NCBI RefSeq assembly: GCF_019925205.1 | Contig: NC_083560.1 | Location: 61,703,266-61,767,265 of the forward strand | Direction: 5' to 3' | Length of the DNA: 64,000 nt | Source: Metopolophium dirhodum | Taxonomy: Eukaryota; Arthropoda; Insecta; Hemiptera; Aphididae | Shown here: positions 1-12,302 of the stretch, one piece after another | Position numbering within the stretch: position 1 is the stretch's first letter | Layout of the letters: every line of letters begins with the position of its first letter | The notes under the pieces: model-generated | Told to the model about the DNA's origin: nothing | Database searches by the model: none | What the model saw: the letters and a program-made list of their open reading frames with translations, nothing else | Made by a program: the position numbers and the translations under genes

Positions 1-1485
1 TACAACAAAGTTACGGTCTGATTAATATACATTACGAAAATTAATAAAGTATCCACGAAATGTCAATATTTGAATCATATTATTTGCTTTAGAGTTAAAA
101 TAACTGACCCAGGAACAAGGATTAATATTTCTCCCTTTTCAGTTTTATGTTAAGTGCATTTGTTCTAATATTAGGTTACGCCAACCATGGTGGAAATACG
201 AAGCAATGTTTTTATTTCTACTCCACCCGTTAACGATACGGCGACAGTTCATGTCAGAGTTGTAGCTGTAGCATTGGTTTAATGAAATGTATAAATACGT
301 AAATGCAGTATAATATATTTTTGTACGAATGAGAATCCGGAAGTACTACTGTTTAGCACCCACTCATGGACTCGTGTGTTTATTTTGTTGTTGTTTTATG
401 GTTTTTTCTCAACTCCATAGCGGAACGTCGTGGTAATTTCACACTTGGAAAACGGATCTGGGCGGAGGAATATGCGTTGTATATCTACTATCTATTACAT
501 ACTATTATATAATAATATAAACACGTATATCTATTGACGTGTGCATCATATTATTCAGTGGTAGATAACTTAAACCGTGCCATGAAGATAAACTTATTTT
601 GTTATCACATTTTTAAGAGGCAGACATGACGGCTTCAATCAAATATAATAATTAAACGTTATGAGAGTAGTTCAGTTTATATTATAAATGTTGCAGAAGC
701 ACTAGAAAAATAGTTATTTATACGTTGGGTAAATATTACCATACTATCTGCAACTATATTAGTAGTCAGTAGTCACTCGCGTATTTTAGGCTTAATTAAT
801 AGGATGTTGTATTAAACATTGGTATAAAATATAAGTAACCACGTAATTACGTTATTTTGTCATCACTTGTGTTTTTTTTTTATTTGGTGCACAATCAGCC
901 TAGGGTGTCGACACTTAATTGGGACGTGTTACGCGTACTACATAAATATTCAATAAGATCAGTCAAGATTTACAACTTAAACATTTTTTTTCAAATGCAC
1001 ATACCTACTTAACGGTTTGAATACTGAAATTGGTCCACGTATTTTTGGATAATAAAGCTTTATTTATTTGGTTATTTTACATATTAAAATAACAATCAAA
1101 ATAAATGTATTGTTTTAAGTCTAAATCATTGGAATACCTTTACTGGTTGACATAACGTTACGTAAACAACATAATAATATAATTTATTTTTAATTATTTT
1201 TTTTCTTTATCTCACCTGCTCATCATTTTTTTCCCGACGACATAATACTACGATTAGTTTTCTCGTTTACCAACTAGGTTTTTTTCACGCATTGACAAGT
1301 TACTTAACTCAATCATCGCGTTCGTGAAGACCTTCAAAAGTATATTTTAAAAAAAAATCAATGACGCGTGCTCAAACAACAATATTATATTGTATTCACT
1401 CAATATAATGCCCGTCAAGTTGGCATCGGCACATTATGCTAGGAATATTTAAATAATAAATAGTATCAACAATTTACTAGAAATT
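1..1485. other. AT-rich intergenic stretch, no gene seen
   Basis: No open frame with protein-like composition is present on either strand. The sequence is AT-rich with short homopolymer runs. I see no RNA gene and no convincing repeat boundary. Confidence 0.6.
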
Positions 1486-1489
1486 TCCA

Positions 1490-2095
1490 GGCCATTATCG
1501 GTTTTATCATATTTTTATATCATCGCCCCTAAACTTTTAAAATGCCACTACCATATTGGATTTTGCGGATCATTTTATCAATTCAAAAAATTATGCCTGA
1601 TTGTTTTTAATAGGTGGGCTTTTTAGAATTTTTCTAAGTCTCCCATTGCCTCCCTTGGAGGCTTACAATTTGATGTCAGCATTGGCACACTGTCCGATTC
1701 TAAAAAAAATCGTAAAAACCTATTTGAATAAATTTGCTTGATTTTCATGGTCATCCTCAGTCGCTTCATTAGAAACGCGACTTTAACACCTCCGTCTATT
1801 TTGAGTTTTAAGTCCGTAAAAAGGTGATTTTTTTCTCACTATTAATTTAATTGTTGTGATTGATTCAAAAGTTAACCATTCAAATGTTACTCAACTTTCA
1901 CACAGTATTTTGGACTTTTGGTAATGGAAATAACTATTTAATTTTTTTTTTTTGGAACCGGACAGAGGCCTATTTGTTGTGGAATTACGGAATTAAGGAT
2001 TTACGGCCCCTATCCCTAGAAAAATTCACAAATGGCCTATCAAATTCTAACAGATTGCTAGAAAATGTTTGATATTATTATTATAGTCCTAACTT
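1490..2095. repeat. Probable dispersed-repeat block
   Basis: This block differs in texture from its surroundings. It has few of the ATA/TAT runs that dominate the flanks, few CpG dinucleotides and mixed-complexity text. It contains a short 70-codon frame (1860-2072) that reads as translated repeat rather than protein. The style matches AT-rich dispersed elements of aphid genomes as I remember them, but no terminal repeats or target-site duplication are visible here. The boundaries are approximate. It could equally be ordinary non-repetitive DNA. Confidence 0.3.
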
Positions 2096-2099
2096 CTAG

Positions 2100-5000
2100 C
2101 GTATTGTGCCGGTGCCAACTTAACGGCCATTACAATATTTACAATTTTATCAGTTCACCACGCACATATAAAATTGTATACATTCGTTGTTGTATATATT
2201 TAACTATTTAAGTATTTTTTTTTTTTTTTGATAGTAAACTGTCATTATTTTTTGTTTTTTGATTGCATCGTTTTAGTCATGGATAATTTGCACACCATCG
2301 TTGGTTTACTAATATTGATATCTATTACTATAATAAGTATAGTTACTAACACGGATTATAAGCGTATGTAGTTGTTATTATTGTAAACTATTTTACTTAA
2401 TGCGGACCATATTGTCTTTAGGGTTATTACTTAATAGACCATCTATTACAATAATCCTTTATGGGTTGTGTTGTTGTTTTTGTCGGTGATTTCAATTATA
2501 ATATTTATATTATTTACTACAGTACCTAAATGGTAAAAAAAACGTCTGACGGGAACCATAAAATTAAAACTAAAAAAATGTAAATGATAATAATAACAAA
2601 GCGGTTGTCTAACTTGAAGAAAATAAACGATTATTATCAATCACTATTTCAATATTATACTATAGTATAATACCTATATATATATATATTATATAAGTGG
2701 TGATAAATGATACGAAAAATAAAACGTTTATACTTTTTTTACGATTATTATTGTTATTATATTCTCCTGCCCCTTTGTCGTTATCGATTTATTCTTATAA
2801 TAATAACTGAACGTAAAAAACGAACCGGAACTTTTGGTCTACATAGGATATATTATTATTTTACAATTCGTTTAAAATATAAGCACATCTCCGAGTATCT
2901 ATATGCTATAGTATACGCATAATCAGCCGTAGATAGGCAAATAAAATTTACGTTTTTGTACAATATTCTCCGTGACTTGTCACTGTGCCCGTCTGTTGAT
3001 CTGTTAAGTGGTTGTCCCCGCACTGGACAAGGGAGGGGTTCTACATCCGGCGACCAAATAGATGCACCAATGTGTACACAACACTAAATCATACGATTAG
3101 GTACCATAAAACAACGAACATTTGTATTTTTATGAGCATCAAATATAATTAACATTCTGTACAGTACACAATTATACATTTTTTATACACTATAATATTA
3201 TTATATAAGTACAAAATAATACAACGTTAAAACTCGAATGAATAATTCGAGTCATTATACGCTCGCAACACTATAGCCTAATCAAATACAAATGATATGC
3301 ATTTTACATAATATATATTATACACATAATAATTAATAATAATAATATAGGTAATAATGTAATATATATATATAATACGAAACAAACACAGAAATCAAAA
3401 TTTTCACTTACAATGTGTAAACAATATAATATTATAATTACGTAAATATAATAAGAATAGTATATTATTATATTATATAGTATTGAATGAAGGTAGGATT
3501 GAAAAAAATTACTAATTTTTTACACGAGAGTTCGTTTACCCGTCGGGCGTGTTGTATGATTGTTTTAATATAATAAAATATTATTATTATTATCATACAA
3601 TAAATAAATATATAATAATAATGCATCGTGACCTGATGCGGTAAAAACCAATAAATTAGTTAATAAAGATAACTGACACAATTAAGCAATGTGCTCGGTC
3701 TTATTTTCACACTTACAATTATACATATATTATTTACATGATATACACTCGTAAGTATATATATATATAGTATGACCTATTTATTTATGGCAATAGATAA
3801 GGGGCTATTATTCTCTGTAATAATCATGTTACTTTTAATTTAAGAAAAATAATTACACCAATGAATGATTATTAGTAACTGTTTCAGGTAAAAAGAAATA
3901 AAAAAGTACTAATTTTAGTCATATCGTGTAAAACATCAAGGGCTGTTAGTTTATTTTAACTTTCCAACAATGTATTATATTAACAACCCAATTGACTAGT
4001 TAAAAATTAAAATATATAATTAAGCATTGTTATGTTGTTGGATTATATTTGAATATTAGACAAACGAATTTACACCATTGCTTTTGTGAGCCTTCTACTC
4101 TAAAACGCTTTTGTTACTATGTGTAATGTTAACCAAAAATGAGCGTTAACTTTTAATTGTGTTTGTAAACTTCAAAATAGACAGGGAAATGTGTTGAAAC
4201 GAAAATAAAGTAAATTTCTTATAAATTGATTGTAATCCAAATATGACGTGTCGACAAATAAAAGAGGTTTATGCAGAGCTTTACGAAAATAAAAAGTGAT
4301 AACGACTGATAATGAAGTTCATACAGCCATGAATAATAGAGCGCCTTTGTGGTTAAATTTTTCGCTGAAGGTAGTGAGTAGTCGAAAAATAAAAAAATAA
4401 AAACGTGTGAAGAGAAACGTGTTGGAAAGAGGGTTGCTGTTAATTATTTTTGCACGTTAAAAAAAAAAAATAATAATAATGAATTCAACATTTACGTGTA
4501 ATTAATTCAAGTTAAAAGTAGGTAAAAATTCTGCAGAGGTCAGATAATATACGTGAACGTAATATTACTAGGTAGGAATTGAACGCGTAGTCGAGGGACA
4601 CGTAGATGATTAATCAAAATGATCATCATTATATACTGTTGAAATGACAAGCACACGCAAAAATATCATTATCACAGAGCCTTTATAGTCAATTTTAACG
4701 TTTTTTTTTATTTTTTTATGGCACAAAACAGTGGTTAAACTATAATGCTATACGCGACCCATTCGTTTACATAATATTATTTTGTTTTATCGTGTTGTAT
4801 CGGCCGTTTGGAATCGTTAAACGCGCTTTAATAAAAAAAAAAAAAAAAAACGACCGAAAAATCGATGCGAGACGGCATCTAATAACCGTCACTATATACG
4901 ACTATTATAGTACCTATAAACCTGTAGTTGGTTGCGGTTGTGTGGTTGTTGTGTTTCGTTTAAAACCGTTGTACGAAGTAGCCGTTGATGTATTTACATG

Positions 5001-6095
5001 GGTATGTCGATCGATAAATAACAACGGTCGAGTGGGGCCGTTTAATCATTTTCAAACGCGTCCGTTGGGGCTACAAGATTTTTGAACAGCGTCCACAGTG
5101 CTACGACGTTGCCGGGTGTGTGTGTATAGGAATCTTATTGCACTTGAGTGAGGACAGATTCGAAGTACTCGTAAACACGTCGCTCCGCAGCGGACTGTAT
5201 ACGATCGAGGGGATTAATATTATAAGTGTGAAATGGTGGGGATGGGAAGGAGGTGGCCGAGTAGAAATAATGACACTAATATCGTTGTATAAAAATCAAT
5301 TATCGAACAATAATAAATAAAAATTAAATTATAAAAGAAAGTGAGACCCGCGTAGAAACGGGATCGCGCCGACATCGATTGCCGTTGAGCCTCTATTGGA
5401 AAGCGAGCGAACCAAAAAAAAAATAATAATAATTTAATTTACCAATAAACGGTGAAAGATCGTTTTAAACATTTATTTTTTTCCATTTTTCAAACGGCAA
5501 CTATAGACACAGATAGCAGAGAGAATAATATAATAGCTAATATAATATATCCGGCGGAGAGTATAGCGTGTCACTCAGCAGGAATCTGGCCGTGTGATGT
5601 GAGGAAAATACATAATGCATATCGACACAGTGCATGCGACACCGGTGTGTAGTCGTCTACCATGCATTTCGTTACGGGTAAATGCAACAGATTTTCATTA
5701 GATAACATTGTTATGGGTATTTTTTTTGTAAGGCTACTTAATTGAAAACATTCCATATAAGCACAAAGACGTATTATAATAATTGCGTAATAATATTTTT
5801 TTCAACCCTAACAACACTACTAATAATCAAAATGAATTTTATTTTATTTTTACTTTTTTTTTTTTTAGAAAAATACCATTATAATATTATGACGTAATAC
5901 ACTATGAAACCGTATTGAATATTATAATATATTATATAAAAAAGAGAGTAATTATTATGTTAAGTAAGTTATTTTAAATATTAATGTATAACATATATTA
6001 TATTATGATAGTAATAATAATTTTTATAAAAAGTAGAGAGCTACACATAATATAATGACGATTTCTAAAATTGATCATTATTAGCACAAAAAAAT
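2100..6095. other. AT-rich intergenic stretch
   Basis: Low-complexity AT-rich DNA, most marked at 3180-3780 where short TA and TAA runs dominate. Several short frames at 4.8-5.8 kb are open by chance and show no domain, signal peptide or splice context. The only distinct patch is a slightly GC-richer stretch at about 4970-5240 with no recognisable content. Confidence 0.55.
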
Positions 6096-6099
6096 CGTC

Positions 6100-6979
6100 G
6101 GATTTGGATTACAACAACAGTACCTTTATTTATTTATTGAAGAACGTCTGACTCGTACAAAGGGTCGATCACATGAATGTTTGATCAGAATACAACAAGA
6201 AAAATGATTAATTTATCTTTTTTACAAAACATTAATTTTTTTATAAACTAATACTCTACGACTAGATCTATAATTTGTGTGTCCAACGTTCTCCAAACAC
6301 AGATACATGTTGATGCGTAATACGGTAGCGGTGGCCGCGACGGTGTTGGTTTTCCTATATTGAATATTTTTCCGGACTCGATCATGAACGTATCCCATGA
6401 AACACAACGACTACAGTCTTTACTCTTTCGAATTTTCATCAAATGGTATATATTATACACCGACACATACCCACAATGAGGCATAGCGCGTGCTTTACAT
6501 GTTACGCGATCGATGAGATGCGTAACTGGTTTACAAAGGCCTCTTATCCTCTCCCCCGCCCTACAGCCACCAGTACACTCGAGACAACAGCTTCCGTAGC
6601 ACTTAAGCCGGTTACGGGATAGTGGCTGGATGGTGATGTATGATGGGGAGGAGGATGGAGAGGGGATCGTGTGCGTCGGATTATTTTTTATCGGTGCGAT
6701 CGGGGTCTTCGGGGCAGAGGGGCAAGTAAAACGGGGTCGGCAAGTGCGTATTATTTGTGGCTGGGCTTAAGAGTCGCAAAAACGACGGAGAGAGTGAGGG
6801 TGGTAAACACGGTAACCGGGCGGCGGTAGAGATCGGTTGTTCAAGGTTTGGCCACCGCCTCCGTATTTGGAGATTTCGCCGGAAATGTATGAAAAGCCGG
6901 TGACATTAGTAGTACCGTCGGATGTTCCGGCGGCTTGGTATCGCCTCTCGCCCGTTGGCGTTGAGGCGAAAAGCTCTAG
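6100..6979 (-). other. Probable 3' UTR of the LRR receptor gene
   Basis: This stretch lies between the stop codon of the LRR receptor and the first AATAAA found downstream on the minus strand. It is GC-richer than the DNA beyond it, as expected for transcribed sequence of this gene. Its length, about 880 bases, is an inference from the polyadenylation signal, and an alternative downstream site cannot be excluded. Confidence 0.5.
6125..6138 (-). terminator. Tandem polyadenylation signals (overlapping AATAAA)
   Basis: The plus strand reads TTTATTTATTTATT, so the minus strand carries three overlapping AATAAA hexamers. They are the first such hexamers downstream of the LRR receptor stop codon at 6980-6982. 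Cleavage would be expected 10-30 bases further along the minus strand, near 6095-6115. In AT-rich DNA such hexamers also occur by chance. Confidence 0.45.
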
Positions 6980-8866
6980 CTACAGTTCCGTGACCGGTAT
7001 CGGCTTGTCGTTGCGGTGCGGCATTGTGTTCTGGTGGCGTGGTTGCTGTGGCTGGTAAAGGTGTTGGTTGTGGTGACTGTAAGTACCGTGATGCAGTGGT
7101 GGCGGGGGTGGAGGTGGTGGTGCCGGCGCCATCATCATCATCATGTGATGGTCGTTGCTATGATGCTGATGCTGCTGCTGCTGGATGTGCTGCTGAAAGT
7201 TCTGGAGGTGGTGATGCTGCTGCTTGTGCTGCTGTGGCTGACTGTGATGCTGAACGCCACCGTGGTGCTGGTTGTGCTGCTGCGAGTTATGGTGTTGGGG
7301 CTGGTGGTGGTGATGGTGTTGTTGTTGTTGCTGTTGTTGTTGTTGTGGTTGGTGTCCGTGAGGACCAGTGTGATGTTGCGTGTTTGTGTTCCGGACGATG
7401 AATTCATCGTCTGAGAACGTCTTCTGGTACTCTAGGTCCTTTCGGTTTACCGTCTCCTTGTTCCAGAACGTTTTCTTCAATGAATGGTGCAGACGCTTCC
7501 GGAACCGGTACGCCAACAGCAACATGAGCGCTATGAACGCTACGGTGCACCCGAAAACTGCACCCACGATGGCCTGCTGCCTGGTGTAGTACTTGGCGCA
7601 TGACAGGTCGTCGGACCCAAGTGAGTTGAGTGGCTTGTCCTTGAGTGGTGCCGGGCTGGCGCAGTTAACGTGGCTGGTGTTACGGCGAGCCAGCAGTTCC
7701 TTGAGCCACAGCACTGAACACTCGCACACCAGTGGGTTCTCGGTCAAGTCGATCTGCTGCAATTCTTGCCATGTGACCATCGCCTCGGCAAACGATGTGA
7801 ATGCGTTGTTGCGCATGATCAGGTTCCGGAGGTTGGGTAGCCCCATAAACGCACCGTTTTCAATGGTCGCTAGCTGTTTATTGCTACTAAAGTTTATGGT
7901 TTCTAGGTTGAGGTTGTCGTTGAACACACCTTTTTTTATAACGGACAGTTGAGACGCACCTGACACATCAATCGATCGCAAGTTGGCTAGCCCTTTGAAC
8001 GCGTTTGGTTCAATCGTCACAAAGTCGTTCTGCCCCACACACAGGTCTTCCAACCGATTCAGGTCAGACAACTGTTTGGTGGGTATGGCTGACAGCCGGT
8101 TGTCCGTTAGCACCAGTCGCCTGAGTACGGTTAGTCCTTTGAAAGCATTGGTACTGATGTTGATCAACGCTGCGCCGGTAAGCTCGAGCACGGACAGCCG
8201 GCCGAGTCCCGCAAAACAGTCATCGTCCAGCGTGGTGAACGCGTTCAGGCCGATGCGCATCTCAGCAAGGTTTCCTAGGAACTTGAATGCGGGCGTGGGT
8301 ATAGCTCGGAGCTGGTTGTCATCCAAGTACAGAACCCGAAGTCGGGTTAGGCCCTGGAACGAGGCCGGATCAATGCGGGTGATGCGGTTGGCGCCCAAGT
8401 CGAGTTCCTCGAGTTTGGGCAGCGCTGCGAACAGCCGATCGGGCAGGTCTTCCAGATAGTTGCCACGCAGGTTCAGTATGGTTAGTGACGCCAACCCGAT
8501 GAACGTCTTGTTGTTGATTGACGAGATCTTATTGTGATTTAGGTGGAGCTCAACGAGCTTCTCCTGGGCCTCGAACCCTTTGTTGGGTATGTTCACCAGG
8601 TGGTTGTGCGATATATCCACATACTGCAGTGCCCCGTAAAACTGAAACGATGCGTCCACGATCTTGATGCGGTTATACATGAGCATCAGTCTCTGGATGG
8701 ACGGGTTCAGTGTGATTGGGATCACGTCCAGATTGCCCTCCTTGCATAGCACCACCAGCGTATCGTCGTCACATGAGCAATTTGACGGGCAGTGGGCCCT
8801 TATCATTGCGGTCACGGCCAATATCGTGAGGGCCCACGTGGCCGAGACGCGGTTGGTCGCAAACAT
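6980..8866 (-). CDS. Fili: Leucine-rich-repeat transmembrane receptor, Fish-lips-like
   Basis: Seen: 628 residues with the start at Met 8866. A signal peptide (1-24) is followed by an LRR N-cap with Cys 26, 30, 32 and 41. About 14 LRRs of 23-25 residues run from 56 to 380. The LRR C-cap has Cys 381, 383, 402 and 423. One transmembrane helix (432-453) precedes a basic juxtamembrane region, a YQKTFSDDEFI motif (480-490), a His/Gln-rich stretch (497-574), five Met, eight Pro, and a C-terminal VTEL that fits a class I PDZ ligand. Five N-glycosylation sequons lie outside the membrane. I chose this start because the hydrophobic leader follows it directly and the upstream in-frame part crosses a 3' splice site. 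Known: this architecture belongs to insect Capricious/Tartan/Fish-lips cell-surface proteins, which act in neuronal targeting and cell affinity. The LNPSIQRL and YQKTF motifs recall Fish-lips best, from memory. It could be another member of that group. It is not a secreted acid-labile-subunit protein, because it has a membrane helix. Confidence 0.85.
   Translation of the reverse strand: MFATNRVSATWALTILAVTAMIRAHCPSNCSCDDDTLVVLCKEGNLDVIPITLNPSIQRLMLMYNRIKIVDASFQFYGALQYVDISHNHLVNIPNKGFEAQEKLVELHLNHNKISSINNKTFIGLASLTILNLRGNYLEDLPDRLFAALPKLEELDLGANRITRIDPASFQGLTRLRVLYLDDNQLRAIPTPAFKFLGNLAEMRIGLNAFTTLDDDCFAGLGRLSVLELTGAALINISTNAFKGLTVLRRLVLTDNRLSAIPTKQLSDLNRLEDLCVGQNDFVTIEPNAFKGLANLRSIDVSGASQLSVIKKGVFNDNLNLETINFSSNKQLATIENGAFMGLPNLRNLIMRNNAFTSFAEAMVTWQELQQIDLTENPLVCECSVLWLKELLARRNTSHVNCASPAPLKDKPLNSLGSDDLSCAKYYTRQQAIVGAVFGCTVAFIALMLLLAYRFRKRLHHSLKKTFWNKETVNRKDLEYQKTFSDDEFIVRNTNTQHHTGPHGHQPQQQQQQQQQHHHHHQPQHHNSQQHNQHHGGVQHHSQPQQHKQQHHHLQNFQQHIQQQQHQHHSNDHHMMMMMAPAPPPPPPPPLHHGTYSHHNQHLYQPQQPRHQNTMPHRNDKPIPVTEL
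7031..7378 (-). repeat. CAN-triplet repeat encoding the His/Gln-rich tail
   Basis: Imperfect CAG, CAA, CAC and CAT codons fill this stretch, interrupted by ATG and CCN runs. It encodes residues about 497-612 of the LRR receptor, in its cytoplasmic tail. Such triplet tracts change length readily by slippage, so length differences between alleles are expected. The mirror strand yields several spurious open frames rich in Leu, Val, Ala and Cys. Confidence 0.9.
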
Positions 8867-8906
8867 TCCGGTCCGCTGTGGCTTACACGGTCCGCAAGCG
8901 AAACAT
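8867..8906 (-). other. 5' UTR portion of the LRR receptor coding exon
   Basis: These 40 bases lie between the 3' splice site and the chosen start codon. The base at -3 of the start codon is G, an acceptable initiation context. The stretch is open in the main frame, so an upstream exon could in principle add an N-terminal extension. The signal peptide immediately after Met 8866 argues against this. Confidence 0.6.
8883..8906 (-). promoter_or_regulatory. Upstream mini-ORF of seven codons in the leader
   Basis: The first three bases of the exon are ATG. They open a frame of seven codons (MFRLRTV) that ends in TAA 16 bases before the main start codon, in a different frame. If the leader is spliced as inferred, this is a short uORF that ends before the main start and could dampen or modulate translation. 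It may also be fortuitous. Confidence 0.4.
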
Positions 8907-8930
8907 CTGCAAAACGATAAAAAAAAATCG
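8907..8930 (-). other. 3' splice site of the LRR receptor coding exon
   Basis: On the minus strand a T-rich run leads into TTTTGCAG, and the exon begins at 8906. The AG is followed within 40 bases by the start codon. This implies at least one non-coding 5' exon at higher coordinates. I could not place that exon. Confidence 0.65.
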
Positions 8931-10106
8931 TTAAAAGTGATCAACAAAATACGATTATAATACAATGTTATTATAGATTTAAATACACGAGGACGGTCGT
9001 GTGTGATAATCTGCACTCGGACCCTTTTCAATATCATTATTTATACATGTATTAAATGTAATATTGTATTATGATTTTGCGCCCAATTTTAAACACAGCT
9101 AAATGCTAAATTATCTAATATCTAATGGTATATCTAGTTTTTAATATGATTTTATGACTGTTGCGTACTGTAAGAGTAAATATATATTTGTTCGTATAAC
9201 CATATAGGTGACGTTAAATTTACATAAAATGTGTATATTATCTACAGCACAATCACAACAGTTGTATCCGCGAATATTAACGACTTCACAAAATACATTA
9301 TGTTTTAAAACGCATTAAGGTCAGAGTATAGCGCCGCGATTTCTCTGTTGCAATGATGTTTTATAAAAAGGTTTTTCTCTGTTACTAGTAATGTCAGCAA
9401 TTGCATGTCATGTAAAATGGAAAAAGAAATCTAATGAGTAGGGAAATATTCCAAGGCGTGTATGCCACAAATCAATAATGCACACCTGTTTTTTACGTAC
9501 TTTAGAAATACCAGGAATCATTCTATATAATGTAATACATAATATTGAAAGCATACATTGATAAATAATGATTATGAACCGTCGGACTTTAGCACGATGT
9601 CTTTAACCTTTCGCGGTCACCTAAATCACTTATCGAACGGCCAAGGTCGAATTCGCGAGTGTTTCGACAAAATACTAGTTAAATAATTATTGTTTACACG
9701 TCCATTTTTACTTTTATTTTTCTATATCGTTCCGTTCGCATGTTAAACTACAAAATATTGAACATAATAAACACTACAGTTGATTTATTACGAGACCCCT
9801 AAACGTGATTGATATATTATTATATTATTATGTATTTTACGCACACAATCTGCAGTGTGCGCGAGATTAAGTGAGCCATAAGTAAATAGGCTACAGTGAA
9901 AAGCTATTTAAATTTTTGTATTTCAAATTTTATAGAATTTCATACATGAATGCGTCGCTTAAGAAGCAACAAAGGCGATTAGTATATTATTATATGACTC
10001 ACGTGGGGGAAAGAATAACCCGAAATGTTGTAATATATTTTTATCGATCATCTGCAGAGTGTGTGGAGAGTACACACAATATTATTAAAACACGGATACG
10101 ATGCAC

Positions 10107-10140
<34 letters not shown>

Positions 10141-12200
10141 CAACAAAATAATAGTACGTTATAACATTATGTGTTGACAAAGCAGGGATTTGGTTAAGTC
10201 GGGCTAGGCGTTGGATGCGAAACGATTGCGCTCAACGATAATATTTTGCAAACGCGTAAAATAAAATCGTGCCTGGACGCGGCGCGGACGATGGTAGCAA
10301 ACCGAAACTATTCCGACGCGCGTGAAACAACCGCCGCGTCGTTGTCGTTGTCGTTGATTTATTACTATTATGGTTTAATTATTTTTTTCAACACGTTTTT
10401 GTTATTCTTTGTATTTTTGTATTTTTTTTTTTTTTTTGATTCGTAAGCAAAACGATTGTATTTGAAATGTTTTGGTTGAAAATATGTGTGCGGAAAAAGC
10501 TGTTTAATTTTTTCAAACATTTTTTTTTTTATTTCACACGTTCGCACGTTATAAATCGACCCCCACACGACAATATTAAAGTATTATTAAAATGCTTAAC
10601 CGCAGTTTTTATTTCTCGTTAATGAGACGTAACTTAGTGAAACTGGTTTTTATCCATGTAGAACGAACCTCGAGGACGACGACCAACAAAGAGAGGAATA
10701 CAAATAAAACGAAACGTCAAAGTATTAAAATTATAGTCTGATGGTTAGTGATATTTTTTATTTTTTTTTTGTTAATGTCCGTCGTAGAGATATTAATTCC
10801 GATAGTGTCCGTCAATAGAGGTTTTTAGATTTTTACTGTTCGTAAAAGTTACATCACTATAATAGGACATGTACATTTTTCTGCTCGATCGTGTCGTAAA
10901 CTATATGAGCACCAGAGCGCACTAAACATAATTTATTTCCTAACGTTGTGAACACGAATATTTACATAACATTATCAGGGAACGTTTTTGATAGAAGAAA
11001 TTGTTTTGTTTTTATTAAGTGCGTATTTTTAAATGTTGTGACTTAAATATATATTTTTATTTTTTTATTCCCAAAGGGTTATGACATTTTCCGATTTATT
11101 TTTTCAACAGAAACAGAAACAGATTTTTTAAATAATATTTTTAAGTAAGTACCAGGAACAATAGTAATTGTTTATTTAAAAATAAAGTAAGCACCTATAT
11201 ACAGAATTTTACCAGCCACTCCTCTCTAAAAGAAATTAGGACGTTTATCAAAGGTATTCGAATTACGTTACGATAATTTATTTCAATAATAATATATTAT
11301 ATAAAATTATTACAAGCGTAGTCACCGCGTTAATAGCTATAGACCGCCCGTAAATCGTGTTGTACCTACTATAAAGGTGGGTTATTATACGGTCAGTTAA
11401 ACCTCGCGAACAATTTTTTTTTTATATTTTGTGCAGTTCTTTTGAGCAATTAAACTGAGTAACTGCGTATAACTGTGACATTTTTGTACGAATTTTAGTT
11501 GATATAATAAAACGCCGTCATCGTCGGGAAATGATAAAATTATAAAACTATGCCACTTGCCGTCGCGCAGAAACCATAATTATATCGAATATTCGGTTCC
11601 GTCCACGCAGCCGTCACCGTAGAGTACGAAATGGGTTGATTGTAATATAATATATTATTGTCTTTATTAAAAACTTGCACAAGACCGACGGTTGTACGGC
11701 ACCGCAAACTTTTTACTTTTTCAATTATGTTACTGCATCGACATGTTTTATGTTTTCGGGAATTGTTTTTCTCCGTATACGCACGTGAACGGCGAACACA
11801 TTACCTGCACTACTTAATCGAATTCGAAATTATTCAAAAGTACCTAACAACCTTATATCGCCCTTCATGCGTGTAACGGGAGGGGTAATCGCCCACCCCT
11901 CAGGGGTTTGCCCCATCCGACGTCGCTATACATATTATATAATAATACGTGTAATAGTTTTTAACTACGAAACCTATAGGTATAGGTAGTAAGTACCCGT
12001 ACATTATGTGAACGTTGAGCGCTCACAAAGTCGCAAATGATTTCCATTCAATTTTGATACAAAGCCGACCCAAGCTCATGCGTTCATCAAAACTTTATTC
12101 CTGCAGTACACTGGAAATGCTGTGCTTAATCCATTTTTTTTTTCGACGTTCCCGGGAATCTAACGTTTAAACTTTAAAGTTTCCCCATCTATATAGGGAT
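8931..12200. other. Probable first-intron or upstream DNA of the LRR receptor gene
   Basis: AT-rich non-coding DNA on the 5' side of the receptor coding exon. It includes an (AAT)n run at 10109-10137 and T-runs near 10420 and 10520. The short frames at 9.9-10.6 kb and 11.7 kb show no protein-like features. No strong minus-strand splice donor was found that would fix the leader exon. Confidence 0.45.
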
Positions 12201-12202
12201 CC

Positions 12203-12251
12203 CTAGTTCTCTCTCTATATCTGTCTGTTTGTCTGTCCCTCTCACTCTCTA

Positions 12252-12283
<32 letters not shown>

Positions 12284-12302
12284 CCTCTCTCTCTCTATCT
12301 CG
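12203..12302. repeat. Pyrimidine tract, (CT)n with TCTG and TATC interruptions
   Basis: About 100 bases composed almost only of C and T on the plus strand, which is GAGA-rich on the strand of the LRR receptor gene. It lies about 3.3 kb upstream of the receptor's coding exon. GAGA-type tracts bind GAGA factor in insects and often mark promoters, so a regulatory role is possible. A plain microsatellite is equally likely. Confidence 0.75.

Noticed and set aside
7016..7414. Plus-strand frames of 125 and 132 codons opposite the receptor tail
   Set aside because: They are mirror translations of the CAN-triplet repeat of the receptor gene.
8867..9037. In-frame extension of the LRR receptor to a Met at 9037, adding 57 residues
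   Set aside because: It crosses a clear 3' splice site at 8907, encodes AT-rich intron-like residues, and would bury the signal peptide.
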